From Actinoplanes liguriensis (lineage in GTDB: Bacteria; Actinomycetota; Actinomycetes; Mycobacteriales; Micromonosporaceae), in NCBI GenBank assembly GCA_000715855.1, contig KL571216.1, positions 7,461 through 20,547 of the forward strand: a stretch of DNA of 13,087 nt. The letters run 5' to 3'. Positions 1 to 6,651 of this stretch are shown here, one piece after another; within the stretch, counting starts at the first letter, position 1, and every line of letters starts with the position of its first letter. The notes beneath the pieces were generated by a model, which saw only the letters and a list, made by a program, of their open reading frames with translations, ran no database searches and was not told the origin of the DNA. A program made the translations under genes and the position numbers.

Positions 1-13
1 GTATAAGAGACAG
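1..13 (+). other. Nextera/Tn5 mosaic-end adapter remnant at contig start
   Basis: GTATAAGAGACAG is the last 13 bases of the 19-bp synthetic Tn5 mosaic end used in tagmentation libraries. The genomic insert begins at base 14. The matching reverse-complement end lies at 13067-13085, so both contig ends are library artefacts and not biology. The first gene is therefore truncated here for technical reasons. Confidence 0.96.
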
Positions 14-757
14 GCGTTGTACCGGGCGATCTCCGGCGCCGGTCTGACCGGCCGGGACGTGCGCATCGTCGTGGACAACCTGAAGGCGCTCGGCTACCGC
101 ACGGGCCTGCAACCGGCGAACGTGAAGACAAAGGACGGCGAGAGCGTCCTCACCCCCGGTGTGGTCAAGGCGATCAAGAAGTGGCAGGAGGACGTGGGCC
201 TCCCGGTCACCGGGGCGATCGCGGTCGGTGACGTCGAGGTGCTCTCCGGTGCGGTCCGCGTCGACTCGGTCGCGGTGCAGCCCGGCTCTCCCGCGAACGT
301 CCCGCTGATGGCGGTCACCCCGACCCGCAAGGTGATCACCGTGGCCGCGGCGCTGAGTGAGGCCGCGAGCCTGCGCCGCGGGGACCGGGTCACCGTGACG
401 CTGCCCGACGCCCGTACCGTCAAAGCCCGGATCCTCGACGTCGGCCGCGCGCTGACCGCGCCGGAAGGTGGAGTGGCCGACGCCGAGCCGAAGTTGACCG
501 TTTCGGTCACCGTCGACGACCCGAAGACCCTGAACCGGCTCGACGCGGGCGACGTGGCAGTCAACGTCGCCGGCAAGACCGCCAAGGACGTGCTGGCCGC
601 ACCGCTGGAGGCGCTGATCGCGCTCAGCGAGGGCGGTTACGCGGTCCAGGGCCCGGCCGGGCTGATCGCGGTGAAGACCGGCATGTTCGCCGACGGCTTC
701 GTGGAGGTCACCGGCGACGGCCTCACCGAGGGCATGACCGTGGTGATCGCGTCGTGA
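14..757 (+). CDS. Peptidoglycan-binding / HlyD-like periplasmic adaptor, 5' truncated
   Basis: Extracytoplasmic adaptor subunit of a MacB-like ABC exporter, lacking its N-terminus because the contig starts inside it. The readable frame enters from the adapter; the apparent TTG at 17 is not a trustworthy start. About 247 residues remain. The first 65 or so form a peptidoglycan_binding_1-like unit ([16 protein letters not shown], then [18 protein letters not shown]). A beta-rich part follows that resembles the barrel and membrane-proximal domains of efflux adaptors ([12 protein letters not shown], and [10 protein letters not shown] at the end). The usual signal anchor and lipoyl/hairpin half are absent. 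The stop overlaps the GTG of the ATPase gene by 4 bases, indicating translational coupling in an adaptor-ATPase-permease operon. Function is inferred from domain style and context; the substrate is unknown. Confidence 0.85.
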   Translation, partial: ALYRAISGAGLTGRDVRIVVDNLKALGYRTGLQPANVKTKDGESVLTPGVVKAIKKWQEDVGLPVTGAIAVGDVEVLSGAVRVDSVAVQPGSPANVPLMAVTPTRKVITVAAALSEAASLRRGDRVTVTLPDARTVKARILDVGRALTAPEGGVADAEPKLTVSVTVDDPKTLNRLDAGDVAVNVAGKTAKDVLAAPLEALIALSEGGYAVQGPAGLIAVKTGMFADGFVEVTGDGLTEGMTVVIAS

Positions 758-1422
758 GCGAGGCGCCCGTCCTCGCCGTACGGGATGCGGGCATGTCCTA
801 TCCCGGCGGCGTCACCGCCCTGTCCGGGGTCACGCTCGACATCGCCCGCGGCGAGCTCGTCGCCATCGTCGGCCCGTCCGGCTCCGGCAAGTCGACCCTG
901 CTCAACATCATCGGGACGCTGGACCGCCCGACGACCGGCACCGTCCTGATCAACGGCCGGGACGTCGCGACGCTCAGCGACCGCCGGCTGTCCGCCCTGC
1001 GGGCCCGCGAGATCGGCTTCGTCTTCCAGCAGTTCCACCTGACCGACGGCCTCACCGCGGTGGAGAACGTCGCCACCGGCCTGCTCTACGCCGGTGTCCC
1101 CCGCCGGCGCCGCGGCAAGCTTGCCCTGGCGGCCCTGGCCCGGGTCGGTCTCGCGCACCGGGCCGGGCACCGCCCGCAGCAGCTCTCCGGCGGCGAGCGC
1201 CAGCGTGTGGCGATCGCCCGCGCCCTGGTCAACCGTCCGTCGCTGGTCCTGGCCGACGAGCCGACCGGCGCCCTGGACACCGCCAACGGGCAGGCGGTCC
1301 TGAATCTGCTGCACCGGCTCAACGAGGAGGGCAGCACCATCGCCCTGATCACCCACGACCGCGACATCGCCGCGTCGCTGCCCCGGCGCATCGAGATCCG
1401 CGACGGGCGGCTGGTCCGGTGA
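754..1422 (+). CDS. ABC transporter ATP-binding protein, MacB/LolD type
   Basis: Cytoplasmic ATPase of 222 residues, normal length for the MacB/LolD/FtsE-like group. All ABC motifs are intact: Walker [10 protein letters not shown] at 40-48, Q-loop glutamine in FVFQQF near 92, signature LSGGE at 144-148, Walker B LVLADEP at 164-170 with catalytic Glu169, D-loop GALD at 172-175 and switch His201 in LITHD. The GTG start overlaps the stop of the adaptor gene by 4 bases, and its own stop overlaps the GTG of the permease gene in the same way, so the three genes are surely one transcription unit. In this group ATP hydrolysis drives mechanotransmission by the permease instead of classical transport through a pore. 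The substrate cannot be read from the sequence. Confidence 0.96.
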   Translation: MSEAPVLAVRDAGMSYPGGVTALSGVTLDIARGELVAIVGPSGSGKSTLLNIIGTLDRPTTGTVLINGRDVATLSDRRLSALRAREIGFVFQQFHLTDGLTAVENVATGLLYAGVPRRRRGKLALAALARVGLAHRAGHRPQQLSGGERQRVAIARALVNRPSLVLADEPTGALDTANGQAVLNLLHRLNEEGSTIALITHDRDIAASLPRRIEIRDGRLVR

Positions 1423-2597
1423 GCCCGCTCGATCTGCTGGACCTCGGACTGATCGGTCTGCGGACCCGCCCGGCCCGGGCCGCGCTCTCCGCGCTGGGCA
1501 TCGCGATCGGCATCGCCACGATGATCGTCGTGACCGGCATCCCCGCCTCCAGCCAGGCCGCGCTGGTCGCGAAGCTGAGCGCGCTGGGCACCAACACCCT
1601 GCAGGCGATGGCCCTGCCCGACCTGGACCCGCCGGCGCCACTGCCGGAGTCCGCGGTCGAGATGGTCCGCCGGATCGGCCCGGTGACCGCGGCGAGCGCC
1701 GTCGCCAACACCCATGCCGCGGTACGCCGTAACGACCGTCTCGACCCCGGCGACAGTTCCGGACTGACCGTCCTCGCCGCCCGCCGCGACCTGCTCGCCA
1801 CGATCAACGCGCGCGTCCGCGCGGGCAGGTGGCTGACCCCGGCCACCGAACGGTTCCCCACGGTGGTGCTCGGGTCCGTGGCCGCGAGCCGGCTCGGCGT
1901 CACGGATCTGTCCCGCCGGACCCAGATCATGATCGGCGACCGGGAGTTCACCGTCGCCGGGATCCTCGCCACCACCCCGCTGACCCCGGACATCGACCGT
2001 TCCGTGCTGGTCGGCTGGCCGGCCGCGAAGTCCGAGCTCGGCTTCGACGGGCATCCCACGGTCCTGTACGTGCAGGCCGACGAGGCGCAGATCGAGGCGG
2101 TCCGGGGCGTGCTGGCCGAGACGATCTCCCCGGAGCGCCCGGGCGCGGTCATGGTCACGCGACCGTCGGACGCCCTCGCCGCGAAACGCGCCACCGAGAG
2201 CAGCTTCTCGGTGCTGTTCCTGGCCCTGGCCGGGGTCGCGCTGGTGGTCGGCGGCATCGGGGTCGCGAACACGATGGTCGTCTCGGTCCTGGAACGCCGC
2301 TCGGAGATCGGCCTGCGCCGCGCGCTCGGCGCGACCCGCGGTCAGATCCGTGGCCAGTTCCTGACCGAGTCGGTCGTCCTGGCCACGGCCGGCGGCCTGA
2401 TCGGCACCGCGCTGGGGGTGCTCGCCACGGTCGGCTACGCGCGCTGGCAGGGCTGGCCGGTGGTGCTGCCCGCGCAGTCGGCGGCGCTGGGTGTCGGCGG
2501 GGCGATCGTGATCGGGGTGCTCGCCGGGGTGTACCCGTGCGTCCGGGCGGCGCGGCCCGGCAGCCGCCCCGCTGCCGGACCACGCCTCACTTCGTGA
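1419..2597 (+). CDS. ABC transporter permease, FtsX/MacB type
   Basis: Membrane permease of 392 residues with the four-helix FtsX/MacB plan. One helix lies near residues 18-40 ([17 protein letters not shown]). A large extracytoplasmic domain of about 220 residues follows, then three C-terminal helices starting near residue 265. The typical FtsX motif [19 protein letters not shown] is present after the second helix. The GTG start overlaps the ATPase stop by 4 bases. The extreme C-terminus ([18 protein letters not shown]...) departs from the usual RAARLDPxEALR ending, so a small 3' frameshift or natural drift is possible. The last 11 bases overlap the 3' end of the opposite-strand lipoprotein gene, a tail-to-tail arrangement. 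It probably works with the ATPase and the peptidoglycan-binding adaptor to export a lipophilic or peptide substrate (inference). Confidence 0.93.
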   Translation: MSPLDLLDLGLIGLRTRPARAALSALGIAIGIATMIVVTGIPASSQAALVAKLSALGTNTLQAMALPDLDPPAPLPESAVEMVRRIGPVTAASAVANTHAAVRRNDRLDPGDSSGLTVLAARRDLLATINARVRAGRWLTPATERFPTVVLGSVAASRLGVTDLSRRTQIMIGDREFTVAGILATTPLTPDIDRSVLVGWPAAKSELGFDGHPTVLYVQADEAQIEAVRGVLAETISPERPGAVMVTRPSDALAAKRATESSFSVLFLALAGVALVVGGIGVANTMVVSVLERRSEIGLRRALGATRGQIRGQFLTESVVLATAGGLIGTALGVLATVGYARWQGWPVVLPAQSAALGVGGAIVIGVLAGVYPCVRAARPGSRPAAGPRLTS

Positions 2598-3138
2598 GCT
2601 GGGCGGCGGCCTGTCGCTCGCAGCCGGGCATCAGGTCGAGCGCTTTGCGGACGTTGCCGGTGTCGTCACCGAGGTCGATGTCGACGCCGTTGCTGCCGGT
2701 CCCGGCGTCTTTGACGCCCTTGGACTCGAGACACTTCACGACGTACCGCGCGAAGTCTTTTGCCTCGGGGTTTGCCGGATCCTTCTCCCAGGGCGGCAGC
2801 GGAAAATAGAGCGGCCCGCAGATCCGGTCGGCCTCCTCGTTCTTCTCGGCCAGCGCGACGATCGTCTTCTTGCCGGGCATCTTCCCCTTCGGATACCACT
2901 CGGCTTTCGGCAGAGCGCCATGCTCTTTCAAACATTTGTTGTACGGGCCCAGCAGCGCGTCGAATTCCTCCGGCGTCCCGTCCAGGCGTTCCCGTGGGCG
3001 TTCCGGCTTCGCGGACGACGCCGTCGCGGCGGGGCTCGCCAGTGTCGCCACCTCGGGTTTCGCGGGCGGCGGCGCATCGCAGGCCGACACCGTGCACGCC
3101 GTCGCGACCAGGACGAACAGCCCGCGCGCGACAATCAC
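2587..3138 (-). CDS. Tandem paralogous lipoprotein, copy B (four-cysteine family)
   Basis: Predicted exported lipoprotein of 183 residues; family not recognised. The start chosen is GTG at 3138, which overlaps the TGA of copy A in the 4-base GTGA pattern and gives a signal peptide ending in lipobox VSAC with Cys20. After a Pro/Ala/Ser-rich linker comes a domain shared with copy A: RPRERLD, PYNKC (Cys69), DRIC (Cys107), FPLPPWEKDPANPEAKDFAR, VVKC (Cys136) and PGCER (Cys173). Four conserved cysteines suggest two disulfides in the extracytoplasmic domain (inference). The gene is very likely co-transcribed with copy A and converges on the ABC permease gene with an 11-base 3' overlap. Several stretches are less GC-rich than the neighbours. 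No enzymatic motif was seen; a binding or envelope accessory role is possible but unproven. Confidence 0.85.
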   Translation of the reverse strand: MIVARGLFVLVATACTVSACDAPPPAKPEVATLASPAATASSAKPERPRERLDGTPEEFDALLGPYNKCLKEHGALPKAEWYPKGKMPGKKTIVALAEKNEEADRICGPLYFPLPPWEKDPANPEAKDFARYVVKCLESKGVKDAGTGSNGVDIDLGDDTGNVRKALDLMPGCERQAAAQLTK

Positions 3139-3686
3139 TTCTTCATCGCCGCGGCGGTCGCCCGCTCGCAGCCGGGAATGAGGTCCATGCCCAGCGAGAT
3201 GGACTTCGGGTCGTTGTCGTCGCCGCCGAGCGCGATGCTGATCCCGTCGTCGCTGACCTCGACGTACTCCACGCCCTTGTTCTTCAGGCACTTGACGACG
3301 TCCCGCGCGAAGTCCTTCGCCTCCGGGTTCGCCGGATCCTTCTCCCACGGCGGCAACGGGAAGTACTGCGGTTCGCAGATCCGATTCGCCTCGTCGTACT
3401 TCGCCACGTCCTTCGCCGAGGCGGGTTTCGGGACCGCGCCCTTGGCCAGGGCGGCTTTCGACATGGCGCCCTGCTCGACCATGCATTTGTTGTAGGGCGC
3501 GAGCATCGCCAGATACTCCTCCGACGTGGTGTCCAGGCGCTCCCGCGGACGCTGCGTCTGCGGTGAGGCGGACACCGCGGCCGACGGGCTGGCCAGCGAC
3601 GCCACCTCGGGCGCCGCGGCCTTCGGCGGCGAACTGCACGCGGCCAGGGCGAGCACCGCCACCACCAGTACTGGGGTCCTACGCAT
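3135..3686 (-). CDS. Tandem paralogous lipoprotein, copy A (four-cysteine family)
   Basis: Predicted lipoprotein of 183 residues, the same length as copy B. The ATG at 3686 is backed by a strong purine-rich ribosome site, AGGAGGAGAGGAAGT on the minus strand (3705-3691). The signal peptide has RR at 2-3, a hydrophobic core and lipobox LAAC with Cys17. Conserved cysteines are at 68 (PYNKC), 104 (NRIC), 133 (VVKC) and 173 (PGCER). Between the second and third lies a tract of 21 residues identical to copy B, including PPWEKDPANPEAKDF. It is the first gene of a two-gene operon and is divergent from the GGDEF gene across a 104-base gap in which no convincing promoter was recognised. Function unknown; the anchoring and disulfide pattern point to the outer face of the membrane. 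Confidence 0.9.
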   Translation of the reverse strand: MRRTPVLVVAVLALAACSSPPKAAAPEVASLASPSAAVSASPQTQRPRERLDTTSEEYLAMLAPYNKCMVEQGAMSKAALAKGAVPKPASAKDVAKYDEANRICEPQYFPLPPWEKDPANPEAKDFARDVVKCLKNKGVEYVEVSDDGISIALGGDDNDPKSISLGMDLIPGCERATAAAMKK

Positions 3687-3790
3687 CGATACTTCCTCTC
3701 CTCCTGCAGACAGGTCGAGGTGGAAGCTTTCCGAGCAGTCGTTTGGAAACGGTCAGATTTTGCGAGCCGCTGCCGATCGGTGGGGTAACC

Positions 3791-5203
3791 ATGCGCTCGA
3801 CCTCCCCGTGGATCCGCTATCTCACCGCCGCGGTGACGATTTCCTTCGCGTGCGTCATAGCGACGGTCCTCGGCGCCCCGGAAGGCGTGCTGACCGGCAT
3901 CTCCGCGGCGTCCATCGCCGCCGGCCTGGTCGCCGCGCTGTGGGGCATCCGCCTGTACCGGCCCGCCACCGCCTGGCCCTGGATGATGGCCGGCTGCCTG
4001 CTGCTCGCCGTGGTCGGCAGCCTGCTCCCACCCGGGGTCCTCGCCAACAAGGCGCCGAGCGCGGCCGACGCGTGTTTCCTGGGCGTCTCCACCGGCGGCG
4101 CGCTGACCCTGCTGCTGATCCTGCGAAGACGCAACCCCGGCCGGGACCTGGCCGGCCTGATCGACGCGGCGGTCATCGCGGTCTCCGCCGGGCTGCTCTG
4201 GTGGATCTACCTGATCGACCCGATCGTCGGCGGCTCCGGCGTCAGCCTCACCACCCGGCTGGTCGCCGCCGCCTACCCCCTCGGCGACCTGCTGCTGGCG
4301 GCCCTCGGCGCGCGGCTGCTGCTGGACACCGGGCACAAGTCGGTCGCCGTCTACAGCCTCACCGGATACCTCGCGCTGACGGTCGTCCCGGACACCATCA
4401 GCACCCTCGGCACGCTCTCCGGCAGCACCACCGCACACGGACTGGCCGCCACGCTGTGGGTCATCTCGCCGCTGGTCGTCGGCCTGTGCTGCATGCACCC
4501 GTCGATGCGCGAGCTGGACGCGCCGAGCGCGGTGCCGACCCCGGACATGGGCACCTTCCGGCTCACCGCGCTCGCGCTCTCCTCGCTGCTCGCCCCGGCG
4601 ACCCTGCTGGTGCAGTACCTGCGCGGCGCGCCGCTGCACGTGCCGCTGATCTGCGCCACCTGCGGCGTGCTGTTCCTGCTGGTCATCGGCCGGCTGGCGG
4701 GGCTGGTCGGGGACATGCGCCGGATGGCGACGACCGACGGGCTGACCGGGCTGCGGACCCGGCGCTACTTCCAGGACGCGCTCGCGCACGCCGGGCACCG
4801 CGACCACGCCGTGATCCTGTTCGACATCGACCACTTCAAGCGGGTCAACGACACGTACGGCCATGACGCCGGTGACCGGGTGCTGCGCGAGGTCGCCGCC
4901 CGGGTGTCCGGGACGGTCCGCCAGCAGGACGTGATCTCCCGGTACGGCGGCGAGGAGTTCGCCGTCCTGCTGCCGCACACCTCCCCGCCGGAGGCCCACG
5001 TGGCCGCCGCCCGCATCCACGCCGCGGTCCGCGCCACGCCGATCCCGGTCACCGCGACCGAGTCGATCACGGTGACCGTGTCGGTCGGGGTCGCGTGCAC
5101 CCCGACCGACGTGACCGATTCCGCCCGTCTCCCGCTGCTGGCGGACAAGCTTCTCTACCAGGCCAAGGAGGCCGGGCGCGACCAGGTCGCGATCGCCGCC
5201 TGA
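3791..5203 (+). CDS. Membrane-anchored GGDEF diguanylate cyclase
   Basis: Synthesises cyclic di-GMP from two GTP, as far as the motifs show. The ATG at 3791 gives 470 residues; a weak GGTGGGG lies upstream, and the open frame before it overlaps the divergent lipoprotein gene. Residues 1 to about 300 are a multi-helix membrane region of roughly eight or nine segments with no recognised sensor signature. The GGDEF domain begins near TTDGLTGL (314-321). It has FDIDHFKRVNDTYGHDAGD (metal and nucleotide site), the inhibitory I-site RQQD at 377-380 and, five residues later, the active-site GGEEF at 386-390. An intact A-site and I-site argue for an active, product-inhibited cyclase. No EAL or HD-GYP domain is present. 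It is divergent from the lipoprotein pair and its 3' end lies 10 bases from the convergent septum-like lipoprotein gene. The sensed signal is unknown. Confidence 0.94.
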   Translation: MRSTSPWIRYLTAAVTISFACVIATVLGAPEGVLTGISAASIAAGLVAALWGIRLYRPATAWPWMMAGCLLLAVVGSLLPPGVLANKAPSAADACFLGVSTGGALTLLLILRRRNPGRDLAGLIDAAVIAVSAGLLWWIYLIDPIVGGSGVSLTTRLVAAAYPLGDLLLAALGARLLLDTGHKSVAVYSLTGYLALTVVPDTISTLGTLSGSTTAHGLAATLWVISPLVVGLCCMHPSMRELDAPSAVPTPDMGTFRLTALALSSLLAPATLLVQYLRGAPLHVPLICATCGVLFLLVIGRLAGLVGDMRRMATTDGLTGLRTRRYFQDALAHAGHRDHAVILFDIDHFKRVNDTYGHDAGDRVLREVAARVSGTVRQQDVISRYGGEEFAVLLPHTSPPEAHVAAARIHAAVRATPIPVTATESITVTVSVGVACTPTDVTDSARLPLLADKLLYQAKEAGRDQVAIAA

Positions 5204-5213
5204 ACCCGCCCGA

Positions 5214-6070
5214 TCAGAGAGCGGACCGGCCCGCGCCGGCCAGCGGACGGCTGACCGAGCCCTTGGTCAGGTACACGTAGCAGCGCACCCGCCGCTCGCC
5301 CGCCTCCCACGCGAAGCCCGGCGGGTAACTGGTGATCGAGTGGATGCCGTACTCGTCCACCTCGCCGGCGGGCACCTTGGTGTAGGCCGCGATGAGGTCG
5401 AAACAGCTGTCGACGAGCTTCTGATCCTCTTTCGGACGGGCGTCCGCCTTGCTGGTGGACTTGACCAGGCCGGCAAGCTCGACCGTGTGCTTCGCGGTGC
5501 ACGCGACGGGCTTCCAGTCGGAGAGGACGCCGCCCTTGCTCTCCGCGACGGTGAAGCAGGGCATCCGGACGGCGGCCGCCGGGTTGGCGTACGCGTTCTT
5601 CGCGCTGCCGGTGACGGACACCTCGCCCGAGTCGTCGGACTCCCGGTCGAAGGACCCCTTGGCGAGGTCGCAGGAGTACCAGTGGGAGCCCGCCTGCCAG
5701 GCCTCCAGGCCCGGATAGCCCAGCTCGACGTTGATCAGGAGGGCCGGGTAGGCGCCGCCGACATACGTGTCGACCTCGGTCAGGCACTGCCTGAAGGCCG
5801 TCTTGCTCGTGGCCGAACTCGGCAGCGGCGGCGCGTCGAGCTCGTCGGTCACCCGGCCCACGTAGGCCACCTCGAACCGGTGCCCGCCGTCGCACGGCAC
5901 GGCGTCCTTCGCGGCACGCTGGGTCTCGTAGTCGAAGCATGTCCCTGTCTCTTACCCGCCGGTGACGCGGTGGCCTGTGGCTGCTTGCTGTCGCAGGCGG
6001 TGAGAGCGAGCAGCAACGCTGCCACGGCGACCCCGGCCGAGCGGATGGACGGCATTTTCCCGGGCCTCAT
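5214..6070 (-). CDS. Septum-formation-family lipoprotein with two modules, split by an adapter
   Basis: Secreted lipoprotein resembling the septum-formation domain family of actinobacteria. The N-terminal piece (6070 to 5955) has a hydrophobic signal and lipobox LTAC (Cys26 from ATG 6070). ATG 6055 is an equally good start, with GAGG nine bases upstream. The frame then runs into adapter bases 5945-5954, which supply an in-frame TAA for the downstream part. From 5944 the frame resumes as GTCFDYETQ, giving about 243 residues with eight cysteines in two modules. Module 1 has VPCDGGHRFEV, then a Cys and WQAGSHWYSCDL. Module 2 has VACTAKHTVEL, then a Cys and WEAGERRVRCYVYL. The two pieces fit as one protein, so the break looks technical; simple excision of ten bases does not restore frame, so further bases are missing or wrong. 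The role in division is family-based and uncertain. Confidence 0.8.
5945..5954 (+). other. Internal Nextera mosaic-end fragment
   Basis: CTGTCTCTTA equals the first ten bases of the mosaic-end adapter that is complete at 13067-13085. Ten bases alone would be weak evidence. It sits exactly where a lipoprotein frame breaks, and a 13-base copy breaks the next gene 400 bases on, so an untrimmed-read assembly join is the best explanation. Confidence 0.85.
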
Positions 6071-6103
6071 ATCTCACGATCGATCGATGCCGTGAAGAGA
6101 TAT
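6069..6103. promoter_or_regulatory. Dyad over the start of the septum-like lipoprotein gene
   Basis: The arms ATATCT (6069-6074) and AGATAT (6098-6103) are perfect inverted repeats, and TCACG (6074-6078) pairs with CGTGA (6091-6095) inside them. The centre contains GATCGATCGAT. The dyad covers the ATG at 6070 of the minus-strand gene and its 5' leader. It could be a repressor operator or an mRNA hairpin limiting initiation at 6070, which would favour the ATG at 6055. No family-specific match is claimed. Confidence 0.4.
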
Positions 6104-6163
6104 CAGATTCGGACGGCCCCCGCGACCCGTGCCGCATCGTTACCAAACTTTCCCTGTGAGAAA

Positions 6164-6182
6164 ACTTGCCGTCTGGGCAAGT
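6164..6182. promoter_or_regulatory. Palindromic operator 1 upstream of marR-MFS
   Basis: ACTTGCC-GTCTG-GGCAAGT is a perfect 7-bp inverted repeat with a 5-base centre. It overlaps the predicted -35 (TTGCCG at 6166-6171) of the marR-MFS promoter. Palindromes of this size with CTTG/CAAG half-sites fit MarR dimers. Its centre is 28 bp from that of a second, related palindrome. Confidence 0.65.
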
Positions 6183-6195
6183 CTGTGAAGATACT
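6166..6195 (+). promoter_or_regulatory. Candidate promoter of the marR-MFS operon
   Basis: TTGCCG (6166-6171) and GATACT (6190-6195) are separated by 18 bases and resemble the -35 and -10 boxes of a housekeeping sigma factor. Transcription would begin near 6202, about 35 bases before the marR ATG. Both CTTG/CAAG palindromes overlap these elements, as expected for autorepression. Confidence 0.5.
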
Positions 6196-6211
6196 TGGCT
6201 GTACCAAGCAT
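6191..6211. promoter_or_regulatory. Palindromic operator 2 upstream of marR-MFS
   Basis: ATACTTGG-CTGTA-CCAAGCAT has 8-base arms with a single mismatch. It covers the predicted -10 box and transcription start of the marR-MFS operon. It shares the ACTTG...CAAG half-site with the palindrome at 6164-6182, so the two probably bind the same regulator, most simply the MarR protein encoded next. Confidence 0.65.
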
Positions 6212-6236
6212 TGAACGGTCAGGAAAGGTTCCGCCC

Positions 6237-6651
6237 ATGCACGGCGCCCCGCCCGAGATCGGCATGCGCCTGCACGATCTGCTGAAGGCCATCCGCCTGC
6301 TCAAGCAGCATCGGTCCGCGACGCAGCCGGCCATCCCCACCGGGCTGCTCCTGTCTCTTATACGGGCTCGACCCGTCCACGGTCAGCCGCGGCGTCGCCA
6401 CCCTCGTCGCCCAGGGCCTGCTCGCCCGCGAGGCCGACCCGCACGACGGGCGCGCGACCTTCCTGGTGGTCACCGCCGCCGGGCGGGCCGCGCTCAGCGA
6501 AGCCCTGCGGTGGTACGGGCAGCTCCTCAACCAGGCACTCGACGGCTGGAGCCGCGCGGAGATCGACGCCCTCCAGGAGGGCATCAGCCGCTTCGTCTCC
6601 GACATCCACACCGCGCTACAACTTCACGACACCACGGAGGCCGCGCCATGA
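6237..6651 (+). CDS. MarR-family regulator, split by an adapter and missing part of its wHTH
   Basis: Likely repressor of the downstream exporter. The ATG at 6237 follows AGGAAAGG. The first 38 residues (MRLHDLLKAIRLLKQHRSA and following) fit the first helix of a MarR protein and end at PTGLL. Bases 6351-6363 are adapter. After them a different frame continues with YGLDPSTVSRGVATLVAQGLL (recognition helix), the wing around DPHDGRATFLVVTAAG and the C-terminal dimer helix, ending in a TGA that overlaps the MFS ATG. By the usual MarR layout about 25-30 residues between PTGLL and YGLDP are missing, so bases were lost at the join. The TAC codon of YGLDP coincides with the TAC ending the adapter fragment, which would explain a false overlap. 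A functional marR in the organism is more likely than a true pseudogene. Confidence 0.85.
6351..6363 (+). other. Internal Nextera mosaic-end fragment
   Basis: CTGTCTCTTATAC equals the first 13 bases of the mosaic-end adapter seen in full at 13067-13085. It lies inside marR, changes the reading frame and replaces conserved codons of the winged helix. The sequence to either side encodes two parts of the same protein, so the flanks are probably close neighbours in the genome, with a short lost segment between them. Confidence 0.93.

Noticed and set aside
3708..3713. AGACAG upstream of lipoprotein copy A
   Set aside because: Six bases only, in an intergenic stretch, with no gene broken; expected by chance.
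3687..3790. Sigma-factor promoter or riboswitch between copy A and the GGDEF gene
   Set aside because: Partial boxes such as TTGGAA do not pair with a -10 at usable spacing, and no riboswitch core was seen.
3284..5020. Long open frame on the minus strand opposite the GGDEF gene
   Set aside because: Low-complexity Gly/Arg/Gln-rich translation without domains. It is a shadow of GC-rich codons and crosses the lipoprotein gene in another frame.
5945..6363. A natural Tn5/IS50-like element between the two mosaic-end fragments
   Set aside because: Both fragments are in the same orientation, not inverted. The full copy at the contig end is the synthetic mosaic end, different from IS50 ends. No transposase gene and no 9-bp target duplication is seen.
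5214..6651. True pseudogenes or programmed frameshifting in the lipoprotein and marR genes
   Set aside because: Each break coincides exactly with adapter sequence, and the remaining coding parts are well conserved in motif and codon use.
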